A stretch of DNA of 64,000 bases from Bradyrhizobium sp. (GTDB lineage: Bacteria; Pseudomonadota; Alphaproteobacteria; Rhizobiales; Xanthobacteraceae), in contig NZ_SSMW01000041.1 in the NCBI RefSeq assembly GCF_004799405.1, positions 1 to 64,000 of the forward strand, read 5' to 3'. Positions 22,919-29,815 of the stretch are shown piece after piece; position 1 is the first letter of the stretch; each line of letters begins with the position of its first letter. Under the pieces are notes generated by a model. That model saw only the letters and a list, made by a program, of their open reading frames with translations, was not told where the DNA came from and did not search any database. Position numbers and translations under genes: made by a program.

Positions 22919-22934
22919 GAAAGGGGAGCTAACG

Positions 22935-23339
22935 ATGGGTTTGAGCCGAGCAATTTTGCTGTCGTCTTTTGCGTTGGGGATCAGCTCGATTTCGCTATCG
23001 GGAGCACAGAGTGCCGCGCCCGCATGCTCAGTTCAGAAGTTGCAAGGCAGCTACATTTTTGATGGCCAAGGCACAAACCTCCATTACGGAGTATTCGAGT
23101 TTGATGGCGTCGGAAATTTCTCAGGTAAGCAAACCTCGCTTCGTCAGTCGAGCGTTCACCAGCGAGAAAACCTTCACGGAACCTATGTAGTAAATGACGA
23201 CTGCACCGGCACGATGGTTATGGACGGTCAACTCGGCGGTACCGCCCATTGGGATATTTTTGTCACCGCTGACGGCAAGAAGGGTCGCATGATTCGAACA
23301 GATGCCGGGACAAAGGGCGTCCGCACGTTTGAACAATAG
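22935..23339 (+). CDS. Secreted protein of unknown function with GTYVVNDDCTGT motif
   Basis: A 134-residue exported protein; residues 1-27 form a signal peptide ending near SLSGAQSAAPA. The mature part has the pattern GSYIFDGQGTN, FEFDGVGNFSGKQTS and GTYVVNDDCTGTMVM, a repeat-like beta fold seen in many small secreted proteins of soil bacteria but without a known role. Two cysteines (one after the signal, one in DDCTG) could form a disulfide. An AGGGGAG ribosome site precedes the ATG. It sits between short-repeat block 4 and a strong terminator, as a single-gene module. Confidence 0.8.
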   Translation: MGLSRAILLSSFALGISSISLSGAQSAAPACSVQKLQGSYIFDGQGTNLHYGVFEFDGVGNFSGKQTSLRQSSVHQRENLHGTYVVNDDCTGTMVMDGQLGGTAHWDIFVTADGKKGRMIRTDAGTKGVRTFEQ

Positions 23340-23360
23340 TTCTCGTTGGGAACGAAGTTA

Positions 23361-23390
23361 AAAGAGGCCGCCTCAGCTAGCGGCCTCTTT
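23361..23390 (+). terminator. Rho-independent terminator (11-bp stem)
   Basis: AAAGAGGCCGC and GCGGCCTCTTT form a perfect 11-bp stem around CTCAGCTA, 22 bp after the stop codon of the secreted-protein gene. The T-rich 3' arm serves as the tail. It is the same family as the terminators at 22522 and 24287. Confidence 0.85.
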
Positions 23391-23498
23391 CATTGTCGAA
23401 GCGGCTTAAAATTCCCCGTAGCCACATCTTGGGTTTCAGCCGTCGGTATTCCCGACGGCGTAGGAACAACAAGTTCTGGTTCCTTTTGACCGCCAAAT

Positions 23499-23606
23499 AT
23501 GGCTGATCGGTTGGAGCCGGAAGTTAAAAAGCGATATGAGGCGGCTCGTGAAAAGGGGCTCGACGCTAAGAGCACCGTCATCAAGCTCGTACCGACGGGA
23601 AAATAA
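23499..23606 (+). CDS. Very small hypothetical protein (35 aa)
   Basis: A 35-codon frame with a regular, charged, helical product (ADRLEPEVKKRYEAAREKGL at the start, ending KLVPTGK). The composition looks like a real protein, and the stop codon is followed at once by the terminator-like hairpin of element copy B. There is no strong ribosome site. It may instead be the surviving 3' end of a longer gene. No family recognised. Confidence 0.4.
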   Translation: MADRLEPEVKKRYEAAREKGLDAKSTVIKLVPTGK

Positions 23607-23610
23607 AGAA

Positions 23611-23673
23611 ACGGCCCCAGCAGGGGGGCGCTGAGGCCGTCATTCCATCGGATGCGGTGGGCGTGTGCATCCG
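23611..23673 (+). ncRNA. Double-hairpin element, copy B
   Basis: A terminator-like hairpin (ACGGCCCCAG to CTGAGGCCGT, 23611-23640) is followed by CGGATGC (23649-23655) paired with GCATCCG (23667-23673) around GGTGGGCGTGT. It matches copy A (22706-22764) in order, spacing and loop, with compensating changes in the stem. Downstream the two copies also share short stretches (GGT.GT.CC). See copy A for interpretation. Confidence 0.5.
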
Positions 23674-23811
23674 GTAGTCCCTCGCTAAGCGGTCCAGGCG
23701 ACATTGGTTCCAGCGAAACATTAAATTTCGAAACCGGACGATTGCTCTCGCGAAGACGGTGGTATGGTTGGCCAAGGCGCCCATCTTCACTGGACGCCGA
23801 ATCCTGATTGG

Positions 23812-23846
23812 CCCCGCCCTTTGATCCCCATCGGGCGGGGTTTTTT
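23812..23846 (+). terminator. Rho-independent terminator
   Basis: CCCCGCCC and GGGCGGGG form an 8-bp GC stem with a 13-base loop and a TTTTTT tail. No recognised gene ends just before it: the nearest frame stops at 23606. An untranslated RNA from about 23650 to 23846 is therefore possible. Confidence 0.85.
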
Positions 23847-23848
23847 CG

Positions 23849-23960
23849 TTGTCCTAATTTCCAAGTGCGAGTGTCCGAATTAGGACAGCACCGTGGGGGT
23901 GGGACTGGCCTATTTCGGCCCGTAGTGGCCTAGTTTGAATTTGACGGTGGGAGTTTCAAA
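23849..23960 (+). repeat. Short-repeat block 5 (complete block)
   Basis: The order is TTGTCCTAATTTCC, GTGTCCGAATTAGGACA, ACCGTGGGGGTGGGACTGG, TGGCCTATTTCGGCC, and GTGGCCTAGTTTGAA. It contains both motif variants and the G-rich spacer in one unbroken unit, and is the best reference copy for the family. Confidence 0.75.
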
Positions 23961-24032
23961 AATGGAACTCTGACAGGCCCCGGAACTTTCCCCCTTGTCG
24001 CGATAACGCGAATTCAAGGAGGAGATACGTAC

Positions 24033-24287
24033 ATGAAACGGCTTTTGTTGATCGGCTTTGCCGCCTGCGCTTTGGCGCTAGCTCCAACCCTGTCTGCGTC
24101 GGCCATGCCTGCCGCACCACCGAATGCTCTGGGCTCCGACGGAACGATTATTCAAGTCAGAGGCGGCCACGGACATGGTCACGGCCATATGGGGCGCGGC
24201 GGTCGTGGTCATCATTACGGATGGGGTCGAGCCGAGGGCATCACTACGGCAGGCGGCATCATCGCCACTAATTTCAAGGACTGGTAG
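24033..24287 (+). CDS. Secreted Gly/His-rich small protein, C-terminus probably frameshifted
   Basis: An 84-residue exported protein with a signal peptide (residues 1-24, ending at ASA) and an AGGAGGAG ribosome site. The mature part carries GGHGHGHGHMGRGGRGHHYG, a likely metal-binding or surface repeat. After WGR at about 24230 the frame turns into a non-repetitive tail, while another frame continues with RGHHYGRRHHRH and a stop at 24272. This strongly suggests a small indel in the repeat. The last 15-20 residues are therefore probably not the ancestral ones. A strong terminator follows at once. Confidence 0.7.
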   Translation: MKRLLLIGFAACALALAPTLSASAMPAAPPNALGSDGTIIQVRGGHGHGHGHMGRGGRGHHYGWGRAEGITTAGGIIATNFKDW

Positions 24288-24314
24288 AGGCCGCCTCAGT
24301 TGGCGGCCTCTTTC
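24287..24314 (+). terminator. Rho-independent terminator (GAGGCCGCC..GGCGGCCTC)
   Basis: A perfect 9-bp stem with a TCAGTT loop and a TTTC tail, beginning in the stop codon of the His-rich protein gene. The loop and stem match the terminator at 22522. Confidence 0.85.
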
Positions 24315-24425
24315 GTTTCAGATGTTGCTCATGAGGTAAGCTAAAAGAGGTCCTCGGTTGATTGCGCACCTGCGTAATCATGCGGAGTTGGCTGGGACAT
24401 GGCTGCTGACCTAGCATCAGGGAGC

Positions 24426-24596
24426 ATGGATCAACCCATTCTATTCAGATGTCCCAACACCGGGATGAATGTGCAGCACCGGCTGGCGGACGTAGCGGGG
24501 GACGAAAAAGATCGTCACTCGCCGGTGGTGTGCCTGGCCTGCGCCAGGGTGCACTACATTCATAATTCGACGGGCAAGCTGCTGGGCGAGAAGTAA
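24426..24596 (+). CDS. Small Cys-containing conserved protein (56 aa)
   Basis: A 56-residue cytoplasmic protein starting DQPILFRCPNTGMNVQHRL, with a second pair of cysteines in VVCLACARVHYIH and the ending STGKLLGEK. The spacing of CPNTG and CLAC suggests a small zinc-ribbon-like fold. Many Bradyrhizobium-type genomes carry several similar short proteins of unknown role. I chose ATG 24426 because it gives the conserved opening; the in-frame ATG at 24399 adds nine unconserved residues. A GGCCGCC piece after the stop is a degenerate copy of the region's terminator. Confidence 0.75.
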   Translation: MDQPILFRCPNTGMNVQHRLADVAGDEKDRHSPVVCLACARVHYIHNSTGKLLGEK

Positions 24597-24819
24597 GGCC
24601 GCCTCAGCTAGGCCGGCTCAGCGTGTCCCAGGGCGCTTGCCGCTGAGAACGGGCACGTTGGCGGCTCCTTGCCGCATTCGGCGTTGCCGCGGCCCGGCTG
24701 TTGGCAGCCTGCCGCAATCCCGGTTGACAAGGCAGCGCCGGGTACTGGCCTGTTTTGTCCCATGGTGGTCTGATCTTGAAATCAGTGCGGGGCCTGTTGG
24801 CTTGCCCAGCGAGGAGCGG

Positions 24820-25185
24820 ATGCGGTTGCCGATTTCGTCACGATGCCTGGTGCCGGCGGCGTGCCTGATGCTGGCGGCCTGCTCGACCGACATAGAAAAT
24901 CTAGCCGCGACTTACACCGAGCCTCCCGATCCGGCAAAAGTCCTGGCCTCGCTCAAGGACGTCGCCACTTCCGCCAAGCTTAAAGAACCGGTGGAAATGT
25001 CGGCGCCGATCAAAGCCCCGGCATCCTCTGCGATGCCGTGGATCATTTGTCTGCGCAGCGGTGCAACGGAGGCATCAAGGCGGCTCACCTATTCCGTCTT
25101 CTACAGCAGCAACCAATACAAAAGCTCCAGATTGTCCGTCATCATCGAGGGGTGCGACGGGCAGTCATATAGTCCCCTGCAATGA
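24820..25185 (+). CDS. Small lipoprotein of unknown function (121 aa)
   Basis: A 121-residue protein with a lipoprotein signal; the lipobox LAAC ends at about residue 20, so it should be anchored in a membrane facing the periplasm. The mature domain includes PDPAKVLASLKDVATSAKL, then MPWIICLRSGATEASRRLTY and a C-terminal VIIEGCDGQSYSPL; the two later cysteines may pair. GAGGAG just before ATG 24820 fixes the start, although the frame is open upstream to 24637. No function known. Confidence 0.8.
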   Translation: MRLPISSRCLVPAACLMLAACSTDIENLAATYTEPPDPAKVLASLKDVATSAKLKEPVEMSAPIKAPASSAMPWIICLRSGATEASRRLTYSVFYSSNQYKSSRLSVIIEGCDGQSYSPLQ

Positions 25186-25329
25186 CGGGGCGGCTCCGTC
25201 GGCCGAATTTGTCGGCCGGCCGCGCCGACAACGGAAAAATAACCACGTTGGGATTTTGCTTGTCACCGCGGTTCCGGCTGGGCCATGATCGGCGGTCGAA
25301 TGGTCCTGGCTTTGCCTCAAGGTGACACC

Positions 25330-25561
25330 ATGTCCTCGCCGCCACCGCCCGGCGTTTCGCTCAGCGCGATCGAACGTCCGCTGTCCGAGATGCCATTCGC
25401 GCATGATGCTGGTGAGCATTTCCCCCGGGCCGGCAGGTCAGGAACAGCGGCAATTCGAATGCGGCAAATGCAGCCATGTCCAGACCAGCATGGCGGTGTC
25501 GGACCCGATGAAGTCCAGGGCTGCGGGCTGGCTCAGCAGCGATTTGAAGCCTCCGGAATAG
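25330..25561 (+). pseudogene. Small zinc-ribbon protein gene with probable frameshift
   Basis: A zinc ribbon with CPRC and CGKC pairs (RCPRCHSRMMLVSISPGPAG to LSSDLKPPE) is read in one frame. The natural N-terminus (SSPPPPGVSLSAIERPL from ATG 25330) is in another. The join would be at about 25382, where loss of two bases from a CTGTGT-like run explains the shift. A GTG at 25322 in the zinc-ribbon frame could still start a protein, with an unnatural N-terminus. So the gene is either decayed or rescued by the alternative start. The function of the family is not known. Confidence 0.55.
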
Positions 25562-25602
25562 GCGCATGAAGCCGCCGAAGCATACCGCCATCGATCTGGA
25601 CG

Positions 25603-25941
25603 CTAGGCGGCCGGCACCTTTTCCTGGTTCAAAACGGCGTCTTCGTTCGCCACAAAACCCCGCCGAAGCTCTTTGGCGGTGACGAACCGGGCGCCGACCA
25701 GTTCACCCTTGCGCCAAGTCAACGAACACACCCGAAGCACCTCGCCGCCGGAGGTAAATGCAAGACCGAAGATCTTCGGCACCGACAGCGCGCCGACGTC
25801 GAGCGAAACGCCCTCGTCGGATACATCGACGATCACGCACTCGATCCAAGGCGCGTCCGGCGCCGGTATTAGGAATCCCGGCTTTTGCAGATCGACCCGG
25901 ACATGCTTGCGCGCGCCGGGGTCTTTGCGGTTTTTCGCCAT
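25603..25941 (-). CDS. PilZ domain protein
   Basis: A 112-residue single-domain PilZ protein, a family that often binds cyclic-di-GMP. It has the basic N-terminal patch (KDPGARKHVRVDLQKPGF), then VIVDVSDEGVSLDVGAL matching the D/NxSxxG core, and a LVGARFV strand. The first motif is RKHVR rather than the canonical RxxxR followed by a clear PilZ box, so ligand binding is uncertain. ATG 25941 is preferred to 25953. It stands alone at the right edge of the accessory stretch. Confidence 0.8.
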   Translation of the reverse strand: MAKNRKDPGARKHVRVDLQKPGFLIPAPDAPWIECVIVDVSDEGVSLDVGALSVPKIFGLAFTSGGEVLRVCSLTWRKGELVGARFVTAKELRRGFVANEDAVLNQEKVPAA

Positions 25942-26059
25942 GGTTTCCCTCATTCCGCAGCCTAGGCGGAAATACTTGAATACCAGTTAGCGAAAAAAGT
26001 TAACAATTTTAGAGGGTTGGAACATAGCCACGGCGGGAAAGTTCCAAAAGGGAAACCCG

Positions 26060-26290
26060 CTAGTCGGCGCTGCGCAGCCGCCGCATTGTGAACTCGATGT
26101 CGCCGCCGGGCAGTTCACGCCAGCTTTCGACACCGCTCATATAGGCCGCCTTGGGATAGCGGGTGAGGAACTCGCGCGCCTTTGTCCGCGCCGTATCGCG
26201 CGGCAGGGTGAAGGTCTCGCGCAGATAGCCGTCGTCCGGTTTCCGCCGGCCGGCCATCCGGTCGGCAAGATCACGCGGGCGCAAGACCAT
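26060..26290 (-). CDS. Conserved hypothetical protein (76 aa)
   Basis: A 76-residue protein with a GGAG ribosome site before ATG 26290. The product begins VLRPRDLADRMAGRRKPDDG and contains DTARTKAREFLTRYPKAAYM and a final IEFTMRRL; it looks like a small alpha-beta protein. I recognise it only as a short conserved type and cannot assign a function. It is divergent from the Crp/Fnr gene. Confidence 0.65.
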   Translation of the reverse strand: MVLRPRDLADRMAGRRKPDDGYLRETFTLPRDTARTKAREFLTRYPKAAYMSGVESWRELPGGDIEFTMRRLRSAD

Positions 26291-26635
26291 GTCGCAACTC
26301 CAGCACAAGGGACGACCGGCTCAATATAGCGCGTGCGCGAACCAATCCGAGTCCCCAACGGAAACGGTTCCGCCCTTGAACCGGATCGCGGCGCCAACCG
26401 TTCGCCTTCCGACAAATAAACTTCCGCCCCGGGACCGCCGTCGTAAGCCGAGGATATTGCATCCCAATCCACGACAAAATGCCGGCCGGTGCGGATGAGT
26501 CGGCCATTAGGACGGCTACCAGACCGACATCGCGGCTTGCGTGTCCCTATATTGAGCGTTCCCGCGGATCGCCCTCTCGGAGCGTCCCTCAACCCCTGCG
26601 GTAAATCGGCCCGACCGACCGGGCGGGATATCGCA
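26291..26635. other. Intergenic region between the 76-aa gene and the Crp/Fnr gene
   Basis: This 345-bp divergent spacer should hold both promoters. Long frames run through it on both strands, but they are by-products of high GC and show no conserved features. No palindrome of Fnr/Crp type was seen. Confidence 0.4.
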
Positions 26636-27343
26636 GTGGCTGTTTCAAACGCCGGTCTTTCCTTGGATAACAAGCTGCTTGCTTCGTTGCCGCGCGATCA
26701 CTTCGACCGGCTGGCGCCGCATCTGTCGCCGGTGACCTTGCAGCAGGGCCTGGTGCTGTTCGAGTCCGGCGACGAGGTCGACCAGATCTATTTCCCGCAT
26801 TTTGGCATGCTGTCGCTGCTCGTCGTGCTGCGCGACGGCAAGGCGATCGAGACCGCGACCGTCGGCCGCGAAGGCGTCGCCGGCGCGATGGCCGGGCTTG
26901 GCCTTTACAAGTCGCTGGTGCGTGTCGTGGTGCAGATGCCGTTTGGCGGCAGCAAGATCGCCGCCACCCATTTCAGGACCATCGCCGCCGGCAGCGACCC
27001 CGTCCGCAATCTCTGCATCCGCTACAACGAGGTGCTGCTGTCGCAGGCGCGGGTGACGGCCGCCTGCAACGCGCTGCACCCGATCGAGGCGCGATTCTGC
27101 CGCTGGCTGTTGCAAAGCGCGGACCGCGCGGCAAGCGACACCGTCGAACTGACGCAGGAATTTCTCGCCGAAATGCTGGGGGTGAGGCGCACTTCGGTGA
27201 CGGAAGTCGCAAGCCGGGTGCAAAACGCGGGTGCGATCACCTATTCCCGTGGCGTGATCAGGATCCTGGACCGGCCGGCTTTGATGCGGATGTCCTGCGA
27301 GTGCTACCAGACGCTGCTGGATCAATCCGCCCTGCTGGGCTGA
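26636..27343 (+). CDS. Crp/Fnr family transcriptional regulator
   Basis: A 235-residue regulator with an N-terminal cyclic-nucleotide-binding-like domain (LVLFESGDEVDQIYFPHFGM) and a C-terminal winged helix (LTQEFLAEMLGVRRTSVTEV). No Fnr-type N-terminal cysteine cluster is present, so it is not an iron-sulfur oxygen sensor. It belongs to the large set of short Crp-like proteins of Bradyrhizobium. The start is taken as GTG 26636, where the conserved part begins; upstream the frame is open but unconserved. Targets are unknown. Confidence 0.87.
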   Translation: MAVSNAGLSLDNKLLASLPRDHFDRLAPHLSPVTLQQGLVLFESGDEVDQIYFPHFGMLSLLVVLRDGKAIETATVGREGVAGAMAGLGLYKSLVRVVVQMPFGGSKIAATHFRTIAAGSDPVRNLCIRYNEVLLSQARVTAACNALHPIEARFCRWLLQSADRAASDTVELTQEFLAEMLGVRRTSVTEVASRVQNAGAITYSRGVIRILDRPALMRMSCECYQTLLDQSALLG

Positions 27344-27454
27344 TCCCGCACCCGCTCCTCCGCTCTCGCAAGCCCCTGTTGCACTTGATAATTGTGGAGA
27401 CGATGGAACTCTATCCCCGGCTGCAAGTTGTTCCCCGGAAGAGGAAATCAGCAC

Positions 27455-27658
27455 ATGCAGCCAGAGCGCGCTTTGCCGAAACGCCGACGCCAGATTTTGG
27501 ATGACGAGACCGGGGGCACGCCCCGCTTCGAGGCCGGCGAAGACATTTGGGCGCAAACCAATGGTGCGCACGGGGATGGGCGGAATGAAGATGCCTGGGT
27601 GGGAAACTTCATTGCCCGCCTTGCGGGGCTGGTCCGCAAGATCAGCGGCAAGAACTAG
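27455..27658 (+). CDS. Small hydrophilic hypothetical protein (67 aa)
   Basis: A 67-residue protein with a GAGG ribosome site before ATG 27455. It starts QPERALPKRRRQILDDETGG and ends in an amphipathic helix, NFIARLAGLVRKISGKN. No family recognised. The context (same strand, 110 bp after the Crp/Fnr gene) gives no firm clue. Moderate confidence because of the clean start signal and protein-like composition. Confidence 0.5.
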   Translation: MQPERALPKRRRQILDDETGGTPRFEAGEDIWAQTNGAHGDGRNEDAWVGNFIARLAGLVRKISGKN

Positions 27659-27708
27659 GCTCGCTCACATGGCCAAAAAGAGGCGCGGCTTCCCGGAGCC
27701 ATTCGGTT

Positions 27709-28029
27709 TCAGTTCGCCGCACTACCGGTTTTAGTTTGCGATTTCGGCTGGGGTTTTACCGCAGTGGACGTTTTCTTGGGCGCATCCGTGCGCACGTTGC
27801 CCCAGGGATCGGAAGACACTTTGGCGTCCGGTATCTTCCTGAGCGATTCCTTGTAAGCCTGGTCCCGCGCCGCCTCGGCGTCCTTCTGCTCCTGCGTTTT
27901 GGGGGGCGAGTTATCCTGCAACAAATTGATGGCGGGCTTCTGGGCGTAGGCCGGCGCGATCAACGACGCCCCTGTCAGCAATATCCCCGTCAGCAACGCG
28001 ATGATCGCCGCAGCGCTTGGAATTCTCAT
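27709..28029 (-). CDS. Secreted hypothetical protein (106 aa)
   Basis: A 106-residue exported protein with a signal peptide (residues 1-29, ending APAYA). The mature part is charged and flexible: PPKTQEQKDAEAARDQAYKE followed by KIPDAKVSSDPWGNVR and a Lys/Thr/Pro-rich tail. Short periplasmic proteins with a DPWGNVR motif are common in Bradyrhizobium-type genomes; their role is unknown. It is followed by a tiny lipoprotein gene upstream on the same strand. Confidence 0.75.
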   Translation of the reverse strand: MRIPSAAAIIALLTGILLTGASLIAPAYAQKPAINLLQDNSPPKTQEQKDAEAARDQAYKESLRKIPDAKVSSDPWGNVRTDAPKKTSTAVKPQPKSQTKTGSAAN

Positions 28030-28098
28030 GGGACGTCCCCTGCATTTTCAAGACAATATATCACCGCCCGGACGGTGACGCCAAGCGTGCCCGATAGG

Positions 28099-28224
28099 CT
28101 AAAGCCCGTCCGACTTGCAGGATTTCGGCGATTGCATCCAGTCGTCCCAGATCGGACCGCATTTGGTGCAGCCATTGAGGACAAGACCCATGGCGATGAC
28201 GCAGAAAATCAGTATCAACCGCAT
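28099..28224 (-). CDS. Tiny lipoprotein (41 aa)
   Basis: A 41-residue protein with a hydrophobic signal and the lipobox LNGC, so the mature, lipid-anchored peptide is only about 23 residues. It contains CGPIWDDWMQSPKSCKS, with two more cysteines. The signal, lipobox and tryptophan-rich mature part make a chance frame unlikely. It lies 69 bp upstream of the 106-residue secreted-protein gene on the same strand. Function unknown. Confidence 0.7.
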   Translation of the reverse strand: MRLILIFCVIAMGLVLNGCTKCGPIWDDWMQSPKSCKSDGL

Positions 28225-28365
28225 GGACATCGCCGGATCACTCCCCCACGCCCCTATCATACGGCCTCAACTCAGGCATTTTCAAGCCGCACGCGGATGT
28301 CCATTGTTGCCGAATGGGTTCTACAATGCGCGCCGACGGCAATACCGGGCGAGGAAACAACGTTC

Positions 28366-28830
28366 ATGTCAACCGAACAACAGGCGGCAGAATTCGATAT
28401 CGCGGAAGCCAGGCGGGTGCTTGGCGATGTGTTCGCGCCCTGGGTGCAGGAGCTCGGCTTGTCGATCAGCGGCATCGAATGCTTCCCCCCGCCGGATGCT
28501 GCGCCCGACTGGCAGCCGGGAGCGATCCTGCGCATGGCCTTCTCCGAGCGGCTGTGCCGTCATGGCGGCATCGTCTGCGGCCAGGCGCTGATGGCGCTCG
28601 CCGACACTGCGATGGTGATCGCAATTCTTGCCGCCAACCGCGGCTACCGGCCGATGACGACGGTCGATCAGACCACGCATTTCATGCGTGCCGCCACCTC
28701 GTCGGACGTGCTGGCCGATGCAAGGGTGGTCCGGCTTGGACGTACCATGAGCTTTGGCCGCGTCACCCTGTCCAGCGCTTCCGACAACAAACCGGTGGCG
28801 ATTGTCTCAAGCGCCTTTGCGATGCTGTGA
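28366..28830 (+). CDS. PaaI family thioesterase (hotdog fold)
   Basis: A 154-residue hotdog-fold protein of the PaaI/YdiI type, which hydrolyses acyl-CoA thioesters. The typical core is present: RHGGIVCGQALMALADTAMV (catalytic region with the conserved HGG), then MTTVDQTTHFMRAA and a final SSAFAML. The start at 28366 follows a GAGGAAA ribosome site; the frame is open far upstream but without conserved sequence. The gene stands alone, and the substrate is not predictable. Confidence 0.85.
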   Translation: MSTEQQAAEFDIAEARRVLGDVFAPWVQELGLSISGIECFPPPDAAPDWQPGAILRMAFSERLCRHGGIVCGQALMALADTAMVIAILAANRGYRPMTTVDQTTHFMRAATSSDVLADARVVRLGRTMSFGRVTLSSASDNKPVAIVSSAFAML

Positions 28831-28962
28831 ACACGCGCGACGCGTCCGTCATCCTGAATCAATCCTGAATTTGCAGTCGCCGCTGGAACCGGCCGGGTTT
28901 ATCAATCCGCAATCCCGCCGATGGTAAGGTTGAGCAGACAAGCAGCGAAAACGCGGATTTGG

Positions 28963-29214
28963 ATGAGCGATAATTCGACCGAGAAACGAACCGAACCGCG
29001 CTACAAGGTGCTCAAGGGTGCAACGATCGCATTCGGCGGCAACGGCGTCGCTTGCACCGTTCGCAACGTGTCATCGAAGGGCGCCGCGATCGATCTTGCC
29101 GGCAGCGTCAGCCTGCCGCCGTCATTCATGCTGGTGATCGAGGCCGATCAGTTCATCCGCCGCTGCCGTCCGGTCTGGAATCGCGACAAGCGGGTCGGCG
29201 TCGCGTTCAGCTAG
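28963..29214 (+). CDS. PilZ domain protein (83 aa)
   Basis: An 83-residue PilZ protein. The cyclic-di-GMP motifs are visible: RTEPRYKVLKG near the start (RxxxR-like) and VRNVSSKGAAIDL (D/NxSxxG). This short form, common in rhizobia, has no other domain. The ATG at 28963 gives the conserved start, 42 bp inside a longer frame. It belongs to a stretch with several other cyclic-di-GMP related genes, most of them broken. Confidence 0.85.
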   Translation: MSDNSTEKRTEPRYKVLKGATIAFGGNGVACTVRNVSSKGAAIDLAGSVSLPPSFMLVIEADQFIRRCRPVWNRDKRVGVAFS

Positions 29215-29348
29215 GGGTACCGCACGGCCCGATCGCCTGTCCTGTCGCCGGTTTTTGCGAGCCCGGCTCAGCAATTGTTGATGGTTCGAGGCGGCGAATG
29301 GCGGGCGACCACGCGCAATTTTAACCGCCGTGGGATAGAATCAATCTG

Positions 29349-29756
29349 ATGCGGTGGGTCATTATCTACACGGCGTTGCTGGCAGGCAGCGCACTGGCTT
29401 TGGCGGGCTGCGGCATCGCCGACAGCCGCTCGCCGGTGCCGGAGTTCATGCGCGCCAAATCCAGCGAACCGCCGCCGCTGGAGCCGCCGCCCGACATCAA
29501 GCAACTGGTCCGCGAAAAACTGGATTCGGTGTTCACCACCGCCTCAAACCCGCGCCATGTGCAGGTCTCGGCGCCGCGCCGCGACCTCCATGGAAGGGGC
29601 TGGACCGCATGCGTCAAGGCCGACCTCAGCTCCGTGAACGGCAAACCGTTGGGCAGCCAGACCTACCGCATCACCATCAGCGGCGGCGTGATCATCTACC
29701 GGTGGCGCGCCGAGGCCGAGGATAATTGTTCGTCCGAGAGCTACGAGCCGGTCTAG
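29349..29756 (+). CDS. Lipoprotein of unknown function (135 aa)
   Basis: A 135-residue lipoprotein with signal and lipobox LAGC (cysteine at about residue 21). A Pro-rich stretch (SEPPPLEPPPDIKQLVREKL) leads to a folded domain with VQVSAPRRDLHGRGWTACVK and a final RAEAEDNCSSESYEPV. It is likely a periplasmic, membrane-anchored protein of a conserved but uncharacterised type. No operon partner is evident. Confidence 0.75.
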   Translation: MRWVIIYTALLAGSALALAGCGIADSRSPVPEFMRAKSSEPPPLEPPPDIKQLVREKLDSVFTTASNPRHVQVSAPRRDLHGRGWTACVKADLSSVNGKPLGSQTYRITISGGVIIYRWRAEAEDNCSSESYEPV

Positions 29757-29815
29757 GACATATCCGAACCATGCATGGTTGCGGTTGGCGGTTACGGCTC
29801 GACACCGAGGCGCTT

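Larger units (their letters stand above)
22548..22934. other. Non-coding stretch with hairpins and repeat blocks 3 and 4
   Basis: I see no convincing gene in these 387 bp. They hold an AT-rich piece (22620-22670), repeat block 3, a terminator-like hairpin followed by a second hairpin with loop TGGGCGTGT, and repeat block 4. The second-hairpin element has a homologue at 23611-23673. Confidence 0.6.

Noticed and set aside
23390..23704. 104-codon minus-strand frame
   Set aside because: It runs antisense through the double-hairpin element and the 35-aa frame, with no protein-like pattern.
23752..23815. tRNA-like sequence (GGTTGGCCAAGGCGCC..CTTCAC..GAATCC)
   Set aside because: There is a TCTTCAC loop and a GAATCC piece, but no acceptor stem pairs, the anticodon stem has a mismatch, and the T arm does not form.
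19200..25600. CRISPR array or integron (attC) cassette array
   Set aside because: The repeats are irregular in spacing, differ in sequence between blocks and flank genes rather than spacers; no cas or integron integrase gene and no attC-like long imperfect palindromes were seen.
19247..25600. Integrated phage or integrative element
   Set aside because: No integrase, no phage structural or relaxase genes and no tRNA attachment site in the stretch.
26645..27571. 308-codon minus-strand frame opposite the Crp/Fnr gene
   Set aside because: Shadow frame; the Crp/Fnr reading shows clear domains.
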